Assembly: GCF_026210795.1 (NCBI RefSeq)
Contig: NC_089437.1
Coordinates: 4,464,001-4,528,000 of the forward strand
Source of the DNA: Rhizophagus irregularis
Lineage: Eukaryota; Glomeromycota; Glomeromycetes; Glomerales; Glomeraceae
Length of the DNA stretch: 64,000 nucleotides
Direction of reading: 5' to 3'
The number at the start of each line of letters is the position of its first letter. Position 1 is the first letter of the stretch. Both the position numbers and the translations under genes were made by a program. The notes below the pieces were generated by a model that saw nothing but the letters and a program-made list of their open reading frames with translations, did no database searches and was not told the origin of the DNA. Below, piece after piece: positions 25,695 through 36,794 of this stretch.

Positions 25695-25872
25695 GTATTT
25701 TTTAATATGAGATTTTCAAAAATAGGTGTGAATTGTGTGATAGTGACTATAGATGGATTGTGACTATATATGATAGATTTTAATAATAAAATATTTTGAA
25801 CATCTAACTGGTGTGATTATATATATAGTAGAATGTGATTATAATGAGAGTAATTATAAAGGAAGTTGACTG
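25695..25872 (-). mobile_element. Solo end of the TA-target element family, inverted
   Basis: The reverse complement matches the left ~170 bases of the element at 21563 (CAGTCAACTTCCTTTATAAT, then repeated TATAGTCAC motifs), ends next to TA at 25873-25874, and has no visible partner terminus. It may be the far end of a degraded element covering the cassette array at 24.7-25.1 kb. Confidence 0.65.
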
Positions 25873-26275
25873 TACAACATTTTTACGTGACTTTATAAAA
25901 TCTGAATATTAGTTTTTTTTTTAAAAATATTATTTTTTTAACAAAAAAATCAGTACTTTTATTATTATCAGTTTTTCAGTAAGATGTTTTCAATTTTTTT
26001 TTACCCAACTTTTTATTTTACTTTACAAATATTTATTTTACTTAAAGTTTCAATAAAAGTATTTTTTCAGTTTAAATAATAATGTTTTTTTCTGATTTTT
26101 TTTTCTAAGTAAAATTATTGTCTTTAATATAACTACTTTATCTCCTGCCACTGTTTTGAATATGGCTGCTTCATTCCTTTTAGTTGTTATATTACTATTA
26201 GAAAATTTCATACCAAACAAAATACGAAATCTTCTCTTTAATATAGATTGTTTTTAGAAATTCCAATAGATATAA

Positions 26276-26456
26276 GGGGAGTGACACATATTACGTCATA
26301 TTCATTTTACTATGAATTCTACCCCCTTTCCCCCTTGTCAGATTTAATAACCAATTAAATTTAATTATATAATTTATATAAATAGAATAAGTGTAATGTC
26401 AGATTTTAATTATCCCCCTCTCTCTCTCTAATAATTACATCATATGTGTCACTTCC
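26276..26456. mobile_element. 181-bp PIF/Harbinger-like MITE
   Basis: Ends GGGGAGTGACACATATTACG and the inverse of GGAAGTGACACATATGATG. Flanks are TAA (left) and TTA (right), so the TWA-type duplication is decayed. Same family as the element at 33894-34047, whose flanks are a perfect TTA pair. Internal C-rich segments (CCCCCTTTCCCCC and CCCCCTCTCTCTC) are unusual in this window. Confidence 0.65.
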
Positions 26457-26935
26457 TTAATTCTAAAATACGTTTATTACATCCCTACTAAATGTAATAC
26501 ACTGACTGATTGGCATTCGCCAGACACAAATTAAAAAAAAACAAGCCCTATTGGACAAAACTTTATTAACCATCTTCTCGCATAAATGATCAAAGCCAAA
26601 AAATTAATTAGATAAAAAACACATAAAGAAAATCTGGTTAATTTTATCTCCAGAAGTTTATGATTGAAGGTATCGGTAACTGTGAACACAAGTAAAATTT
26701 GCCACAGTAGACTTTCTCACTGATAACTTTCAAATTTTTAGCAACATCATTCTACGCTTAACCTTGAAACAGATGATGTGAAAAAGGTTTAATAAAATTT
26801 ATTATATGTTTACCAATAACATACTAATATAAATTCATTCATATAGTTAAAAGTGATGGAGAAACTTTACATACTAAACTAATACATTCAACTAGAAACT
26901 ATATAATCTTATGATATCCTAGATTTTAGCTTCTT

Positions 26936-28615
26936 TTTGCCTTGTTTGGAGTATTTTTATTGCTTGAAGTACCTTTTTTATTCTTATTACTTGGAGTATT
27001 AAAACTGGTTATGTGACAAATTACATGCTGTAGAAGAGAAAGAAGTGAAGTGTTCTTGCATGATTGTTGAAGGATCTGGAGTGGATTTTTCTCATGATTT
27101 TCATTCGTTATCTTGATAATATTGCTAACAATTTTCTGTCCATAAGAAATTTTTAGACATTAATAAACATATTTTAAATAATTAATTAATGATATTACAA
27201 ATCTTTGCCTTCCACGCAAGTATAATGGCTGGAAGAACTCCTTTGCCAAACTCACTAATATTTGATAAGATGGTCAGCATTTTAGAACGAGAGATTTTAT
27301 TAACATATCCTGCAGGAGAATTTAATCTGAGCAATAGTACAGAAAGTCCTAGAGAATTTGGAAAAATTAGTTAAGAATCTGGCAAATAAAAAATATGACG
27401 TATTATACCTGCATGAATGAATCTGATAGTCTCAAGCTTTCTGACTTTTTTTTCTTTCGATCCTATGTGAATGTATATGTATTGATCCTTCATCATCTTT
27501 GGCGTTTTCAATTCTCTCTCTCGTAGAATTTTTGTACCATTATAGCCTGTGTATAATTTTACCCGCTTTTCTGCACCTGTATTTCCTATACATGCAATAA
27601 ATTATTAAATCTCCCCACCTGTTCATGATCTTCCTTGGCATCGAGCTCACAGATGGAACATTTCGATCTCTATTTTTTCGAGATGATGATGCAATATTAC
27701 AAGATTCTCCCCTATTCACAAAATGATCTAGAGTGTTAATGATTAATTCTATGAAGAGATATAATCACCTGTCTTAGTACCTAATTGCTTCGATACCTTC
27801 TATGTTCTCAAACGTCTTATCTATAAACAACTATACATGTGACAGTAACCATCCTTTTAAATAATCTCTTTTTTTTAGGCTTATTCACAAATACTATATG
27901 AAATAAGTAGCATGATTAACATTTAATGTGTTTTTTTAAATTAAATAAGAGAACCTGCATCTACAGATTGTTAATAGTGTTCCTTATCCAGTCCCTGTCA
28001 AAATCTTTTTGTCAGTTATAAGCTGATTGCCATGGTTTTGAACTAAAAACCCATACTCTGAAGTCAGAAATTGTGGACTATTCAAATGAAATAGTTATCA
28101 AAACATTATTTGTAAATAATGGTCAAAGTATAATGATATGAAAAATATGTGCCAGTTGGTAACTACCAAGATATTCTAACAAATATTGGAGCAAATTCGG
28201 AAGTGATTTTTGATTGTATGTATAAATTTCTTTAAGTTCAGTTGGGGAGAAAATATTTTCTTCAACAAAAGTTCTGTCTTCTGAATCAATTATAAAAAAA
28301 TAATAGAGACTTTTAACATGTTAATGACTTAGGATCAATAAAAATCTGATTTAAAACAGCCAGTACTTACTGTTCATAATTGCATTTTATGCCAAATTTG
28401 TATAACTCATCTTCAACAACCTTTCCAGATGTTAATACCTATTTTTTTGTATTTTCAAGTTTTTGGAATGCCTTTGTGAACTTATTAAAATCTTTCTCTG
28501 ACATTTGCACTTGCTTGACTTCATCACTGTCTGTTACCAAATCTGATGTTTGTCATGGAATACTTGACTGGAAACTACTTAAACTTCCGGCTGAAGAACT
28601 AGATCTTCTTATTTT
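26936..28615 (-). pseudogene. Decayed copy of an abundant mycorrhizal-fungus gene family
   Basis: On the minus strand the copy opens at 28615 with MKIRRSSSSAGSLSSFQSSI, soon broken by a TGA. It continues with SDEVKQVQMSEKDFNKFTKA and VLTSGKVVEDELYKFGIKCN after a TAG, then pieces such as KSESLRLSDSFMQ near 27400. It ends with NTPSNKNKKGTSSNKNTPNK shortly before the TAA at 26936-26938. The block 'SGKVVEDxxYxFxxKCNYE' is one I associate with a highly expanded Rhizophagus family of unknown function. At least three in-frame stops make this copy dead. Plus-strand ORFs in the same place are shadows. Confidence 0.55.
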
Positions 28616-29454
28616 CATTTATTTATTTGTTTTGATCTACATAGTCCAAAGATAAAAAAGATGTTTTTGTGATCTAATAACATAACTGTTAAAATATACC
28701 AGTATAAGTTACTAACTTTACAGACAGAGGATGGCATATATGATTTGAAAAAGAGGAAAATATTAAAACATAATGAACAATGATCAATAGCATTAGAAAA
28801 AGCAAGACAATATATAAACCAATTTATTAAAGAGGGAAATAGGATATTTTGGAAAGTATATAATAACAAAAAAGTATATAAATATAATATACCCCTTTTT
28901 TTTTTCTTTGTTTAGAGGGTAATAAAAGCATATACTGAAATTTTAATCCTATATAATTCAATAGTAACTATAGAAGGATATAGGTGAAACTTTATAAGGT
29001 GATGGTAGAGTATAGGAGCAATCTTATGGATGGAAAACTGGTTTGGAGTTTTAATAAATTAGTTATATAACAGAGGCTTTTGTATTCTTATATATAATTA
29101 ATAAACTCACAAATTGCACTACCTTGTAAAAAAAAAAAAAAGAAATAATAAAAAGTTAGTAATATTATTAATATATTAGTTAGATATAAAAAAGTAATAA
29201 AACAATAGTAGTAATGTTAGTAATATATTAAAAAAATTAAATAAAATACATAAAAGTAAAAAAAAAATATAATTAATATATGTTAACATATAATATTAAT
29301 ATAAAAATAAAAACATAAAAAGGTGTACATATAGTTATTTAATTAATATTGTTAAAATTTACCATTACAATTCCAGAGAGATATTAGTGAAAGTAATTGT
29401 TAATTGATATACGTGCATATCACTTTTTGTATAATTAGTAGTTTAGTACAAATA

Positions 29455-30341
29455 TACACCCACCTGCCAAAAGTATCCAGCACTTCTAAAAAATGACCAT
29501 TAAATCACATTATTTCAACATCCAGTGATCAGAATTTAATGATTTATGATTCATTAGATTTGTCTAATTGAGGCGCATCTAACCGCAGTATTTTCAAGTC
29601 TTTAAGTTCAATAAATCAGAAGTTATCGTTAAATGTCTAAAAACAGTAAAATGCAAATAACTTTTGATCCATCAATCCTAGAGACATGAAAATAATAGAT
29701 ACAATGTACCTTAACAAGACAAATCTAATGAGTCATATGTCATATTACTAGGTTTAATAGGGAAGAAAACGTTATGAAATTTATATTTGCTAAATTTTTA
29801 AAGATGAAAAATGAATTACTTCATAAAGTTAAATCACATTATTTCAATAACCAGTGATCAGAATTTAATTATTTATGATTCAATGAATTCATATTATTAA
29901 GATGCATCAAATTGCAGTATTTTTCTGTCTCTAAATTTGATGGATCAGATGTTATTCTCAACAGTAAAATGCAAATAATTTATTTTTCATCTTTAAAAAA
30001 TTTAGCAAATACAAATTTCATAACGTTTTCTTCCCTATTAAACCTATTAAAATAAAATATGACTCATTAGATTTGTGTTGTTAAGGTACATTGTATCTAT
30101 TATTTTCATATCTCTAGGATTGATAGATCAAAAGTTATTTGCATTTTACTGTTTTTAGACATTCAACAATAACTTCTGATTTATTGAACTTACAGACTTG
30201 AAAATACTGCGGTTAGATGCGTCTCAATTAGACAAATCCAATGAATCATAAATCATTAAATTCTGATCACTGGATGTCGAAATAATGTGATTTAATGGTC
30301 ATTTTTTAGAAATGCCCAGATACTTTTGGCAGGTGGGTGTA
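29455..30341. mobile_element. 887-bp palindromic TA-target element
   Basis: Both ends read TACACCCACCTGCCAAAAG from outside in, and TA flanks each side. The arms (about 29455-29823 and 29970-30341) are inverted copies of each other over some 370 bases, so the single strand would fold into one long hairpin with a ~150-base loop. Each arm and the loop contain a version of the CCAGTGATC cassette. The 'GCCAAAAGTATCCAG' end resembles Tc1-type termini. No transposase. Confidence 0.78.
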
Positions 30342-30650
30342 TATATTGTATATTATCAAAATAAGTTTTTATTTAATTTTTATTATTATATGTTAAAATA
30401 GTTTTGATATTCATTTTTATTGTCTTTTTTTTTCTAAAAAAAAAGAAGAGAAAAGAATATTTTTGAAAAAATAAACAAAAAATAAACAATAATGTGTTAT
30501 TAATGTATATGATCAGCGATCAGCTGAATTTTAATTGGTTAAATATAGAAATGCGAAAATTAAAAAGCAGAAGTATTTTTTTAAAATTTAAATCATACAG
30601 ATTGTTTTTAAAGTTTAATTAGTAATTTAAAAGTTCTTTTTTTTAATAAG
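30342..30650. other. AT-rich spacer
   Basis: No coding sequence or repeat end recognised between the palindromic element and the start of the AAGCAGTATTAAG array. Contains a T/A homopolymer junction near 30425-30445. Confidence 0.4.
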
Positions 30651-32345
30651 AAATTTTGTAAAAATTTTTTTTAATACTGCTTAATTTTTAAATTAAAGCC
30701 TTAATACTAAATTAGCTAAATTAGAATTAAGAAAAATTTGTAAGAATTTTCTTTGATACTGCTTAATTTTTAAATTAAAACCTTAATATTAAATTAGTTA
30801 AATTAAAATAAAGCAGTATTAAGAAAAATTCGCAAGAATTTTCCTTAATACTACTTAATAGTTAAATTAGAATTAATATATAGGCTGATTTATGAAATTA
30901 AGTTTTTATATTCAAAAAACTAACTTTATTAAGCAAATGCAAATACAAGTTACATGAAAATGATAGATTCACACCAGCTGACATAAATAAAATTGATTTG
31001 ATTATATTATTTTTTAATTTTTTTTAATAATATCATTAAAATTAAAAAATTTAAATATAATTGTCATGACAAAATATTGAATAACTTAATGTGTATGTGT
31101 GCTAAACGAATGAATTTATATTCATTAGAAAGAGGTAATCAAGAGCTATCTATAAACCAAATATCGCATGAATTGAATCACAAGTTGCTGAATAATTATG
31201 TTCAATATATTTGTTTTTAACTTTTGACTTTGATCATTAATATCTTCACATCTAGTAATTCAATTTGAATAATCTTTTTTCGTTTAGGTATTTTAGGTTC
31301 TGAGCTTTCATATGAATATAAATATATGTGTTTAGCATATATGTACGCTGAGATATTAACGATTTTGTTAATTGAATAAACTCTGACACAAAAATTTTTA
31401 AAATTATAATTCTTACTAAAAGATGATCTTTACAGGTATTATTGAGCTCTTTTTACTTTACTTAACAAGGTTTTATTTGCTATTTCTATTTTAAATTGAA
31501 TAAATTAATAAAATCAATTTTAAAAAGTAATTAACAAGTAGAATAAAATCAGTATAGTAAAAAACAAAAAAAACATCTCAAAAACTCTAAAGCATAACTC
31601 ACATTTTTATTTTGTATATTTTTACTAAAAAAAAGAAGGAACTAAGGTTAAAAATAAATGAAAAAAGATTTTTCTTATTAATATAAATTATTAATATTTG
31701 TTTTCTTAAGTAATTACTAATTAAAAAAAACCTGCTATATATGCCTATAAACTTTTTTAAGTCACCTAACAAAAATCTGAATGAAAAGTGATTGAAAAGT
31801 GATTGAAAAAGAAAGTAGTTGCCATTGTTATTTTTAAATAAACGTTAAAAAATTTTTTTTTATTTTTTGATAGATTTAGATCATCTGATTATGTAACACA
31901 TATAATTTAAGCTTGTGAAACATAATTCTTGTTAAAATGTGCAAATCTTTATAAAAATCTTAATTTTGGCTAATTCTACAAATTGGCGAATATAAGCAGT
32001 ATTAAGAAAAATTCACACAAATTTTCCTTAATACTGCTTAATTTTTAAACTAAAGCCTTAATACTACTAAATTAGTTAAATTAGAATTAAGCAGTATTAA
32101 GAAAAATTCGCAAGAATTTTCCTTAATACTGCTTAATTTTTAAATTAAAGTCTTAATACTAAATTAGTTAAATTAGAATTAAGCAGTATTAAGAAAAATT
32201 CGCAAGAATTTTCCTTGATACTGCTTAATTTTTAAATTAAAATCTTAATACTAATTTATAAAAATGATTTATAATTGAATTTTGAATTTAGTATTATCAA
32301 TCAGACTTTAAACTTAAAATTAAACAGTATTAACAAAAATTCTTG
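30650..32345 (+). repeat. Array of ~90-bp units with a 46-bp palindrome, interrupted
   Basis: Units centre on AAGCAGTATTAAG...TTCGCAAGAATTTTCC and close with CTTAATACTGCTT, nearly self-complementary over 46 bases, followed by AATTTTTAAATTAAAGCC. Copies occur from about 30650 to 30890 and again from about 31985 to 32345. The intervening ~1.1 kb (about 30890-31985) looks inserted: its ends are loosely inverse (GCTGATTTATGAAATTA versus GCCAATTTGTAGAATTA), but I could not fix a target duplication. Confidence 0.7.
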
Positions 32346-33601
32346 CGAATTTTTAATAATTGTGATTTTACATTAGTGAGTTTTTGGATAGTATATATTA
32401 GTGGATACTAGTATTGTTTAATGCTTTAAAGTGTAGAAAAACTTACGTCAAATAAATAAAAATTGGCAAAAAATCAGATAGCCGATTTTTGGCTATATTT
32501 GTCTGATTTGTAGCTTTTTGTAGCTGATTTTTTAGTATGAATTGACAAAAATTGGATATGCCAATTTTTAAATTGCATATTCAAATCGGATTGCTATATT
32601 TGTCTGATTTGTGACTTTTTACAGCTGTATTACCAATTTTTAACTACATTTTTCAGTTTTTTCACTATATAAAAAAATTGTATATACATTATGAAATATA
32701 TATTTTTATAAAAAATTATATTGTAATATTGAATTAAATTTTAAAAAATATTTTATTAAGCAATATTAAATAAAAAACTAATCTTAAATAATTAAATTTT
32801 AAACAAAATACATTTAAGAATATTAATTTACTTGTAATTCAATATAATACGCACAATTATAAAAAATTAATAATTCCACAAATATTAACTGTACCTTCAT
32901 TAAAATAATTATTCAAGTAGATTCTAAGCTGCTGAACAATTTTCAATTAATAAATGAAGTTGATTTGCTTTGGCTAAAGTGCTTAAAATACGCTCTGAAG
33001 TGACAAAATAGAAAAAATAAAATTTGTAAATGAGTACTGTTGTGAAAATCGTGAATAACTCATCAAATATTAACTGTACCTTGTAAAAATTAATATTCAA
33101 GTAGATTTTGACATGCTAAACAACTTTCAATTAATATAAGAAGTCGATTTACTTTGGCTAAAGTGCTCAAAATATGCTCTAAAGTGACAAAACAGAAAAA
33201 AATAAAATTTACGAATGAGTACCATTGTGAAAATAGGACCCCAGACATCACATATATAACTCACATTTGAGTTTTAGCAAATTCAATCAAAATTAGGTTA
33301 AACTCATAATTTTAGATAGAGCAAATTGGTTGAAAATTAATTAATAGTTATAATTATGAGTTTTAGCAAATTGTGTTGATTTTACAAAGTCATATTTTAT
33401 ATTTGAGCAAATTGGTACTTTTTTTTAAAGTTAACTTATCCTTTTTTTTAACTTTTATTGATAATATTTTTAAAAATATTGGTTTCGGTGTCCGGGTTAT
33501 ATTTTGGCCAAAATTAAGTATAATTCCGGCCAAAATTAAGCATAATGCAGGCCAAAACCCGTCTGATTAGTTTTGCAACATTTTTTTTATTTTCAGTTTT
33601 T

Positions 33602-33733
33602 TGCGATTATCTCAGCATCCAGTGATCCGATTTATGCAGATATTTTTTTAATTTGTAGAGCTCGATGAGGGCTACAAAATAAAAAAAAGTTTGCATAAAT
33701 TGGACTACTGGATGCTGAGATAATCACAAAAAA
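33602..33733. repeat. Internal hairpin built from the CCAGTGATC cassette
   Basis: GCGATTATCTCAGCATCCAG followed by TGATCCGATTTATGCA is mirrored by TTGCATAAATTGGACTA and CTGGATGCTGAGATAATC. The loop carries GAGCTCGATGAGGGCTA. Related in layout to cassettes elsewhere in the window. Confidence 0.65.
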
Positions 33734-33893
33734 TGTGATTTTTTTTTGAAATTTAGGCCAATTTGCTAAAAAGTTACACTCATATTTTGAGTTTTAGCAA
33801 ATTAGTATAGATTTAAAATGTGATAATTTGATTTTTAGCAAATTAGGTCTATTTTAACAGGAGCAAAAGTGCTAAATTCATGCAGATCAGTTA

Positions 33894-34047
33894 GGGCAGT
33901 GATATTTATTACGTAATATTCATTTACTATAAGCCCATACTCCCCCACCCTCATGTAATATGAAAAATCTTACGTTACACTTATATGTTATATGACCTTT
34001 AAATACCCTCCCACCCCCTAAAATATTACGTAATAAATGTCACTGCC
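33894..34047. mobile_element. 154-bp PIF/Harbinger-like MITE, nested
   Basis: Flanked by TTA at 33891-33893 and 34048-34050. Ends GGGCAGTGATATTTATTACG and the inverse of GGCAGTGACATTTATTACG. It lies inside the 844-bp foldback element, so it arrived later. Sister copy at 26276-26456. Confidence 0.8.
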
Positions 34048-35639
34048 TTATGAGTTATATATGTGATGTTTGGGATTCTGTGAAAATTGTAAATAACTCA
34101 TCAAGTATTAACTGTACCTTCGTGAAAATTAATATTCAAGTAGATTTTGATATGCTAAACAACTTTCAATTAATATAAGAAATTTGTTTACTTTGGATAA
34201 AGTGCTCAAAATACGCTCTGAAGTGATAAAACAGAAAAAAATAAAATTCGTGAATGAGTACTATTGTGAAAATCGTGAATAACACATTAATTATTGACTA
34301 TACATCCGTAAAAATTAATATCCAAGTAGATTTTGACCTGCTGAATAACTTTCAATTAAAATAAGAAGTCGATTTACTTTGGTTAAAGTGCTCAAAATAC
34401 GCTCTAAAGTGATAAAATAGAAAAAATAAAATTCGTAAATAAGTACTATTGTGAAAATCATGAATAATACATCAAGTATTAACTGTACCTTCGTAAAAAT
34501 CAATATCCAAGTATATTTTGACCTGCTGAACAACTTTCAATTAATGAAAGAAGTCGAAAAAATTAATATCCAAGTAGATTTTGACCTGCTAAACAACATT
34601 TAATTAATAAAAGAAGTCGATTTACTTTGACTAAAGTGCTCAAAATATGCTCTGAAGTGACAAAATGGAAAAAAATAAAATTTGTAAATGAGTACCATTG
34701 TGAAAATTGTGAATAACTCATCAAGTATTAACTGTACCTTCGTGAAAATTAATATTCAAGTAGATTTGGACATGCTAAACAACTTTCAATTAATATTAGA
34801 AGTTAGTTTACTTTGGATAAAGTGCTCAAATACGCTCTGAAGTGATAAAATGAAAAAAATAAAATTCATAAATGAGTACTGTTGTGAAAATTGTGAATAA
34901 CTCATCAAGTATTAACTGTACCTTTATGAAAATTAATATCCAAGTAGATTTTAACCTGCCGAACAACTTACAATTAATATAAGAAGTTGATTTATTTTGG
35001 CTAAAAATCTCAAAATATGTTTTGAAGGTAAAAAAATTTGTAACTTAATACTACTGTATTATATAAAAAATGTAAATAATTCCAAAAATATTAACTGTAC
35101 TTTTATGAAGATTAATATCTTAACAGTTTTAAACTTACTGAACTACTTTTAATTAAAAGAATAAGATTTACTTTAACCAAAATGCTCAAACCATACTTTG
35201 AAATATATGTAAAAAAAATATAATATTTGTTTATATTTTAAATTATGAGTTATTTAATTTAAATGTATTTATATTTAAGAAAAAAAATATTTTAATTCTA
35301 TTTTATAAAGTATTTAAAAAGTATTTTAGTAAAGTTTTTGAGATAAAAAAATAATTATAATTGAAATAAAAAAAAAATCTAAGTTAATAAATAAATATTA
35401 AACCATAATACATAATCACATGTTATATATTAAAATCAGAAATTTTATATTAAAATCAAAAAATCCTATTACAAATAGCTAAAAATCAGCAATTTCATGT
35501 TAAATATCAGAAATATTATATTAAAATCAAAAATATTTATTAAAATCGGAAATATTATATTAAAATTGCCAAAAAATCAGACAGCCATATTAAAAAGGGC
35601 AAAAATCTGATTTTTATTTATTTGACCTGTGTATATCTG

Positions 35640-35925
35640 TAGAAAATACGTTATAAACGTATAAATTTTAATATACTGTAGAACAATATTTTTGTGAACC
35701 GTATACAAAATACTGATATACAGTAAAAATGGTATACGTTATAGACGTATAAATTTAACATACCGTATTACACAGTATGTTTACTGTATACTTTATTGTA
35801 TTTTTTACTAAACACATTTTGCAAACAGTATACATTATACTGATATACCATATGTAAAAATGCGAACTGTATCAAAAATATGTATATATAATGTAAAAAC
35901 CGTATACATATTTTTTATAAGGTGA
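35640..35925 (+). repeat. Degenerate GTATAC-rich repeat
   Basis: Imperfect reiterations of ATACGTTATA(A/G)ACGTATAAATTT and ACCGTATAC / ACTGTATAC words, many self-complementary. No coding frame. Leads directly into the ~50-bp hairpin array. Confidence 0.55.
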
Positions 35926-36340
35926 TAGTTTCAGCATTTTTTTGATTTTATATGTAAAAACACCAAAATAATTTGTTCCAGCGTTCTTCCTTTTGATTTT
36001 ACATGTAAAATGCCGAAACTGATAGTTTTAGCATTTTTTTTCAATTTTACATATAAAAGCGTCAGAATCATTAGTTCTGGCATTTTCTTTTGATTTTACA
36101 TGTAAAAATGCTGGAATAATTAGTTCTGGTATTTTTTTTTGATTTTACATGTAAAAACGTCAAAACAGATAGTTTTAGCATTTTTTTGATTTTACATGTA
36201 AAAATGCCAGAATAATTATTAGTTCTGGCATTTTTCTTTTTGATTTTACATGTAAAAATGCTGAAACTGATAGTTTCAGCATTTTTTTAATTGTACATGT
36301 AAAAACGCTGGAATCATTATAAGTTTTGGCGTTATTTAAT
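35926..36340 (+). repeat. ~50-bp hairpin tandem array, about eight units
   Basis: GATTTTACATGTAAAA, itself a palindrome around ACATGT, recurs at about 35942, 35994, 36041, 36093, 36140, 36188, 36241 and 36293. Between copies lie complementary words such as TGCCAGAATAATTAGTTCTGGCA, so every unit can fold. Units alternate between a 'CTGGAAT/AGTTCTGG' and an 'ACTGATAGTTTCAG' version. Confidence 0.75.
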
Positions 36341-36790
36341 TTATTTAACCCAAATATGTCAGACAACGAGTCAACAGATTGGGTCAGGTACCGACCAGTA
36401 TTAACTCGACCCATGTCAGGTCATGAATTTGATGACCTGACCTGAATATTTTAGGTCAACCCGTCGGGTCACCCGATTTATCAGGTCAAGTTGCAGATTT
36501 CTAGTGTAGTGCGATATTCGCAATTTATATGTATTATAAGCCAGTTTCTGGCAATTATATCTTTTGCTTCGTTCAAATAAAACATTGTTATACTGTTCTT
36601 GATGAATACTCGATAAATGATATGTATAACTACGCAGTGCCTGTGCGACATAAAAATATAAAAATTAGCCTTCAGAAAATACTTTTTCCCTTACTCTGAA
36701 CGTAACACATTCTTTACCTGAGGTAATAACCCTATAAAAGTGCCACTGAAATAAACACACCAGCTTTCACCTTCACTTCCACTATAGTAA
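36341..36790. other. Repeat fragment and 5' flank of the SAM-family relic
   Basis: 36360-36490 is a more GC-rich stretch rich in GGTCAGGT/GACCTGACC words (dispersed repeat, type unknown). 36640-36655 contains CTGTGCGACATAAAAA and 36731-36739 CTATAAAAG, a good TATA candidate about 80 bases before the coding remnant. Confidence 0.45.
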
Positions 36791-36794
36791 CTGA

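Larger units (their letters stand above)
33235..34078. mobile_element. 844-bp foldback element with 9-bp target duplication
   Basis: Inserted in the satellite: TGTGAAAAT lies at 33226-33234 and 34079-34087, and uninterrupted satellite units carry that word once. The ends match as GGACCCCAGACATCACAT versus GAATCCCAAACATCACAT, extending through ATATATAACTCA. A 9-bp duplication suggests a Mutator-like origin. The interior repeats 'gagttttagcaaatt', holds a second hairpin (about 33602-33733) and hosts the smaller element at 33894. No ORF. Confidence 0.78.
32870..35240 (+). repeat. ~180-bp satellite, about nine units
   Basis: Each unit contains TATTAACTGTACCTTCGT, AATTAATATTCAAGTAGATT, ACAACTTTCAATTAAT, GATTTACTTTGGCTAAAG and a CTCAAAATACGCTCTGAAGT block. 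Unit starts near 32885, 33067, 34105, 34285, 34480, 34731, 34906 and 35088, with a partial unit at about 34555. The outer units are more diverged. The array is split by the foldback element at 33235-34078. Confidence 0.8.

Noticed and set aside
27189-27374. Plus-strand ORF of 61 codons
   Set aside because: Opposite strand of the decayed family copy at 26936-28615; no independent support.
35926-36340. CRISPR-like array
   Set aside because: Eukaryotic context, degenerate repeats, no unique spacers, and the spacing sequence is itself palindromic and repeated.
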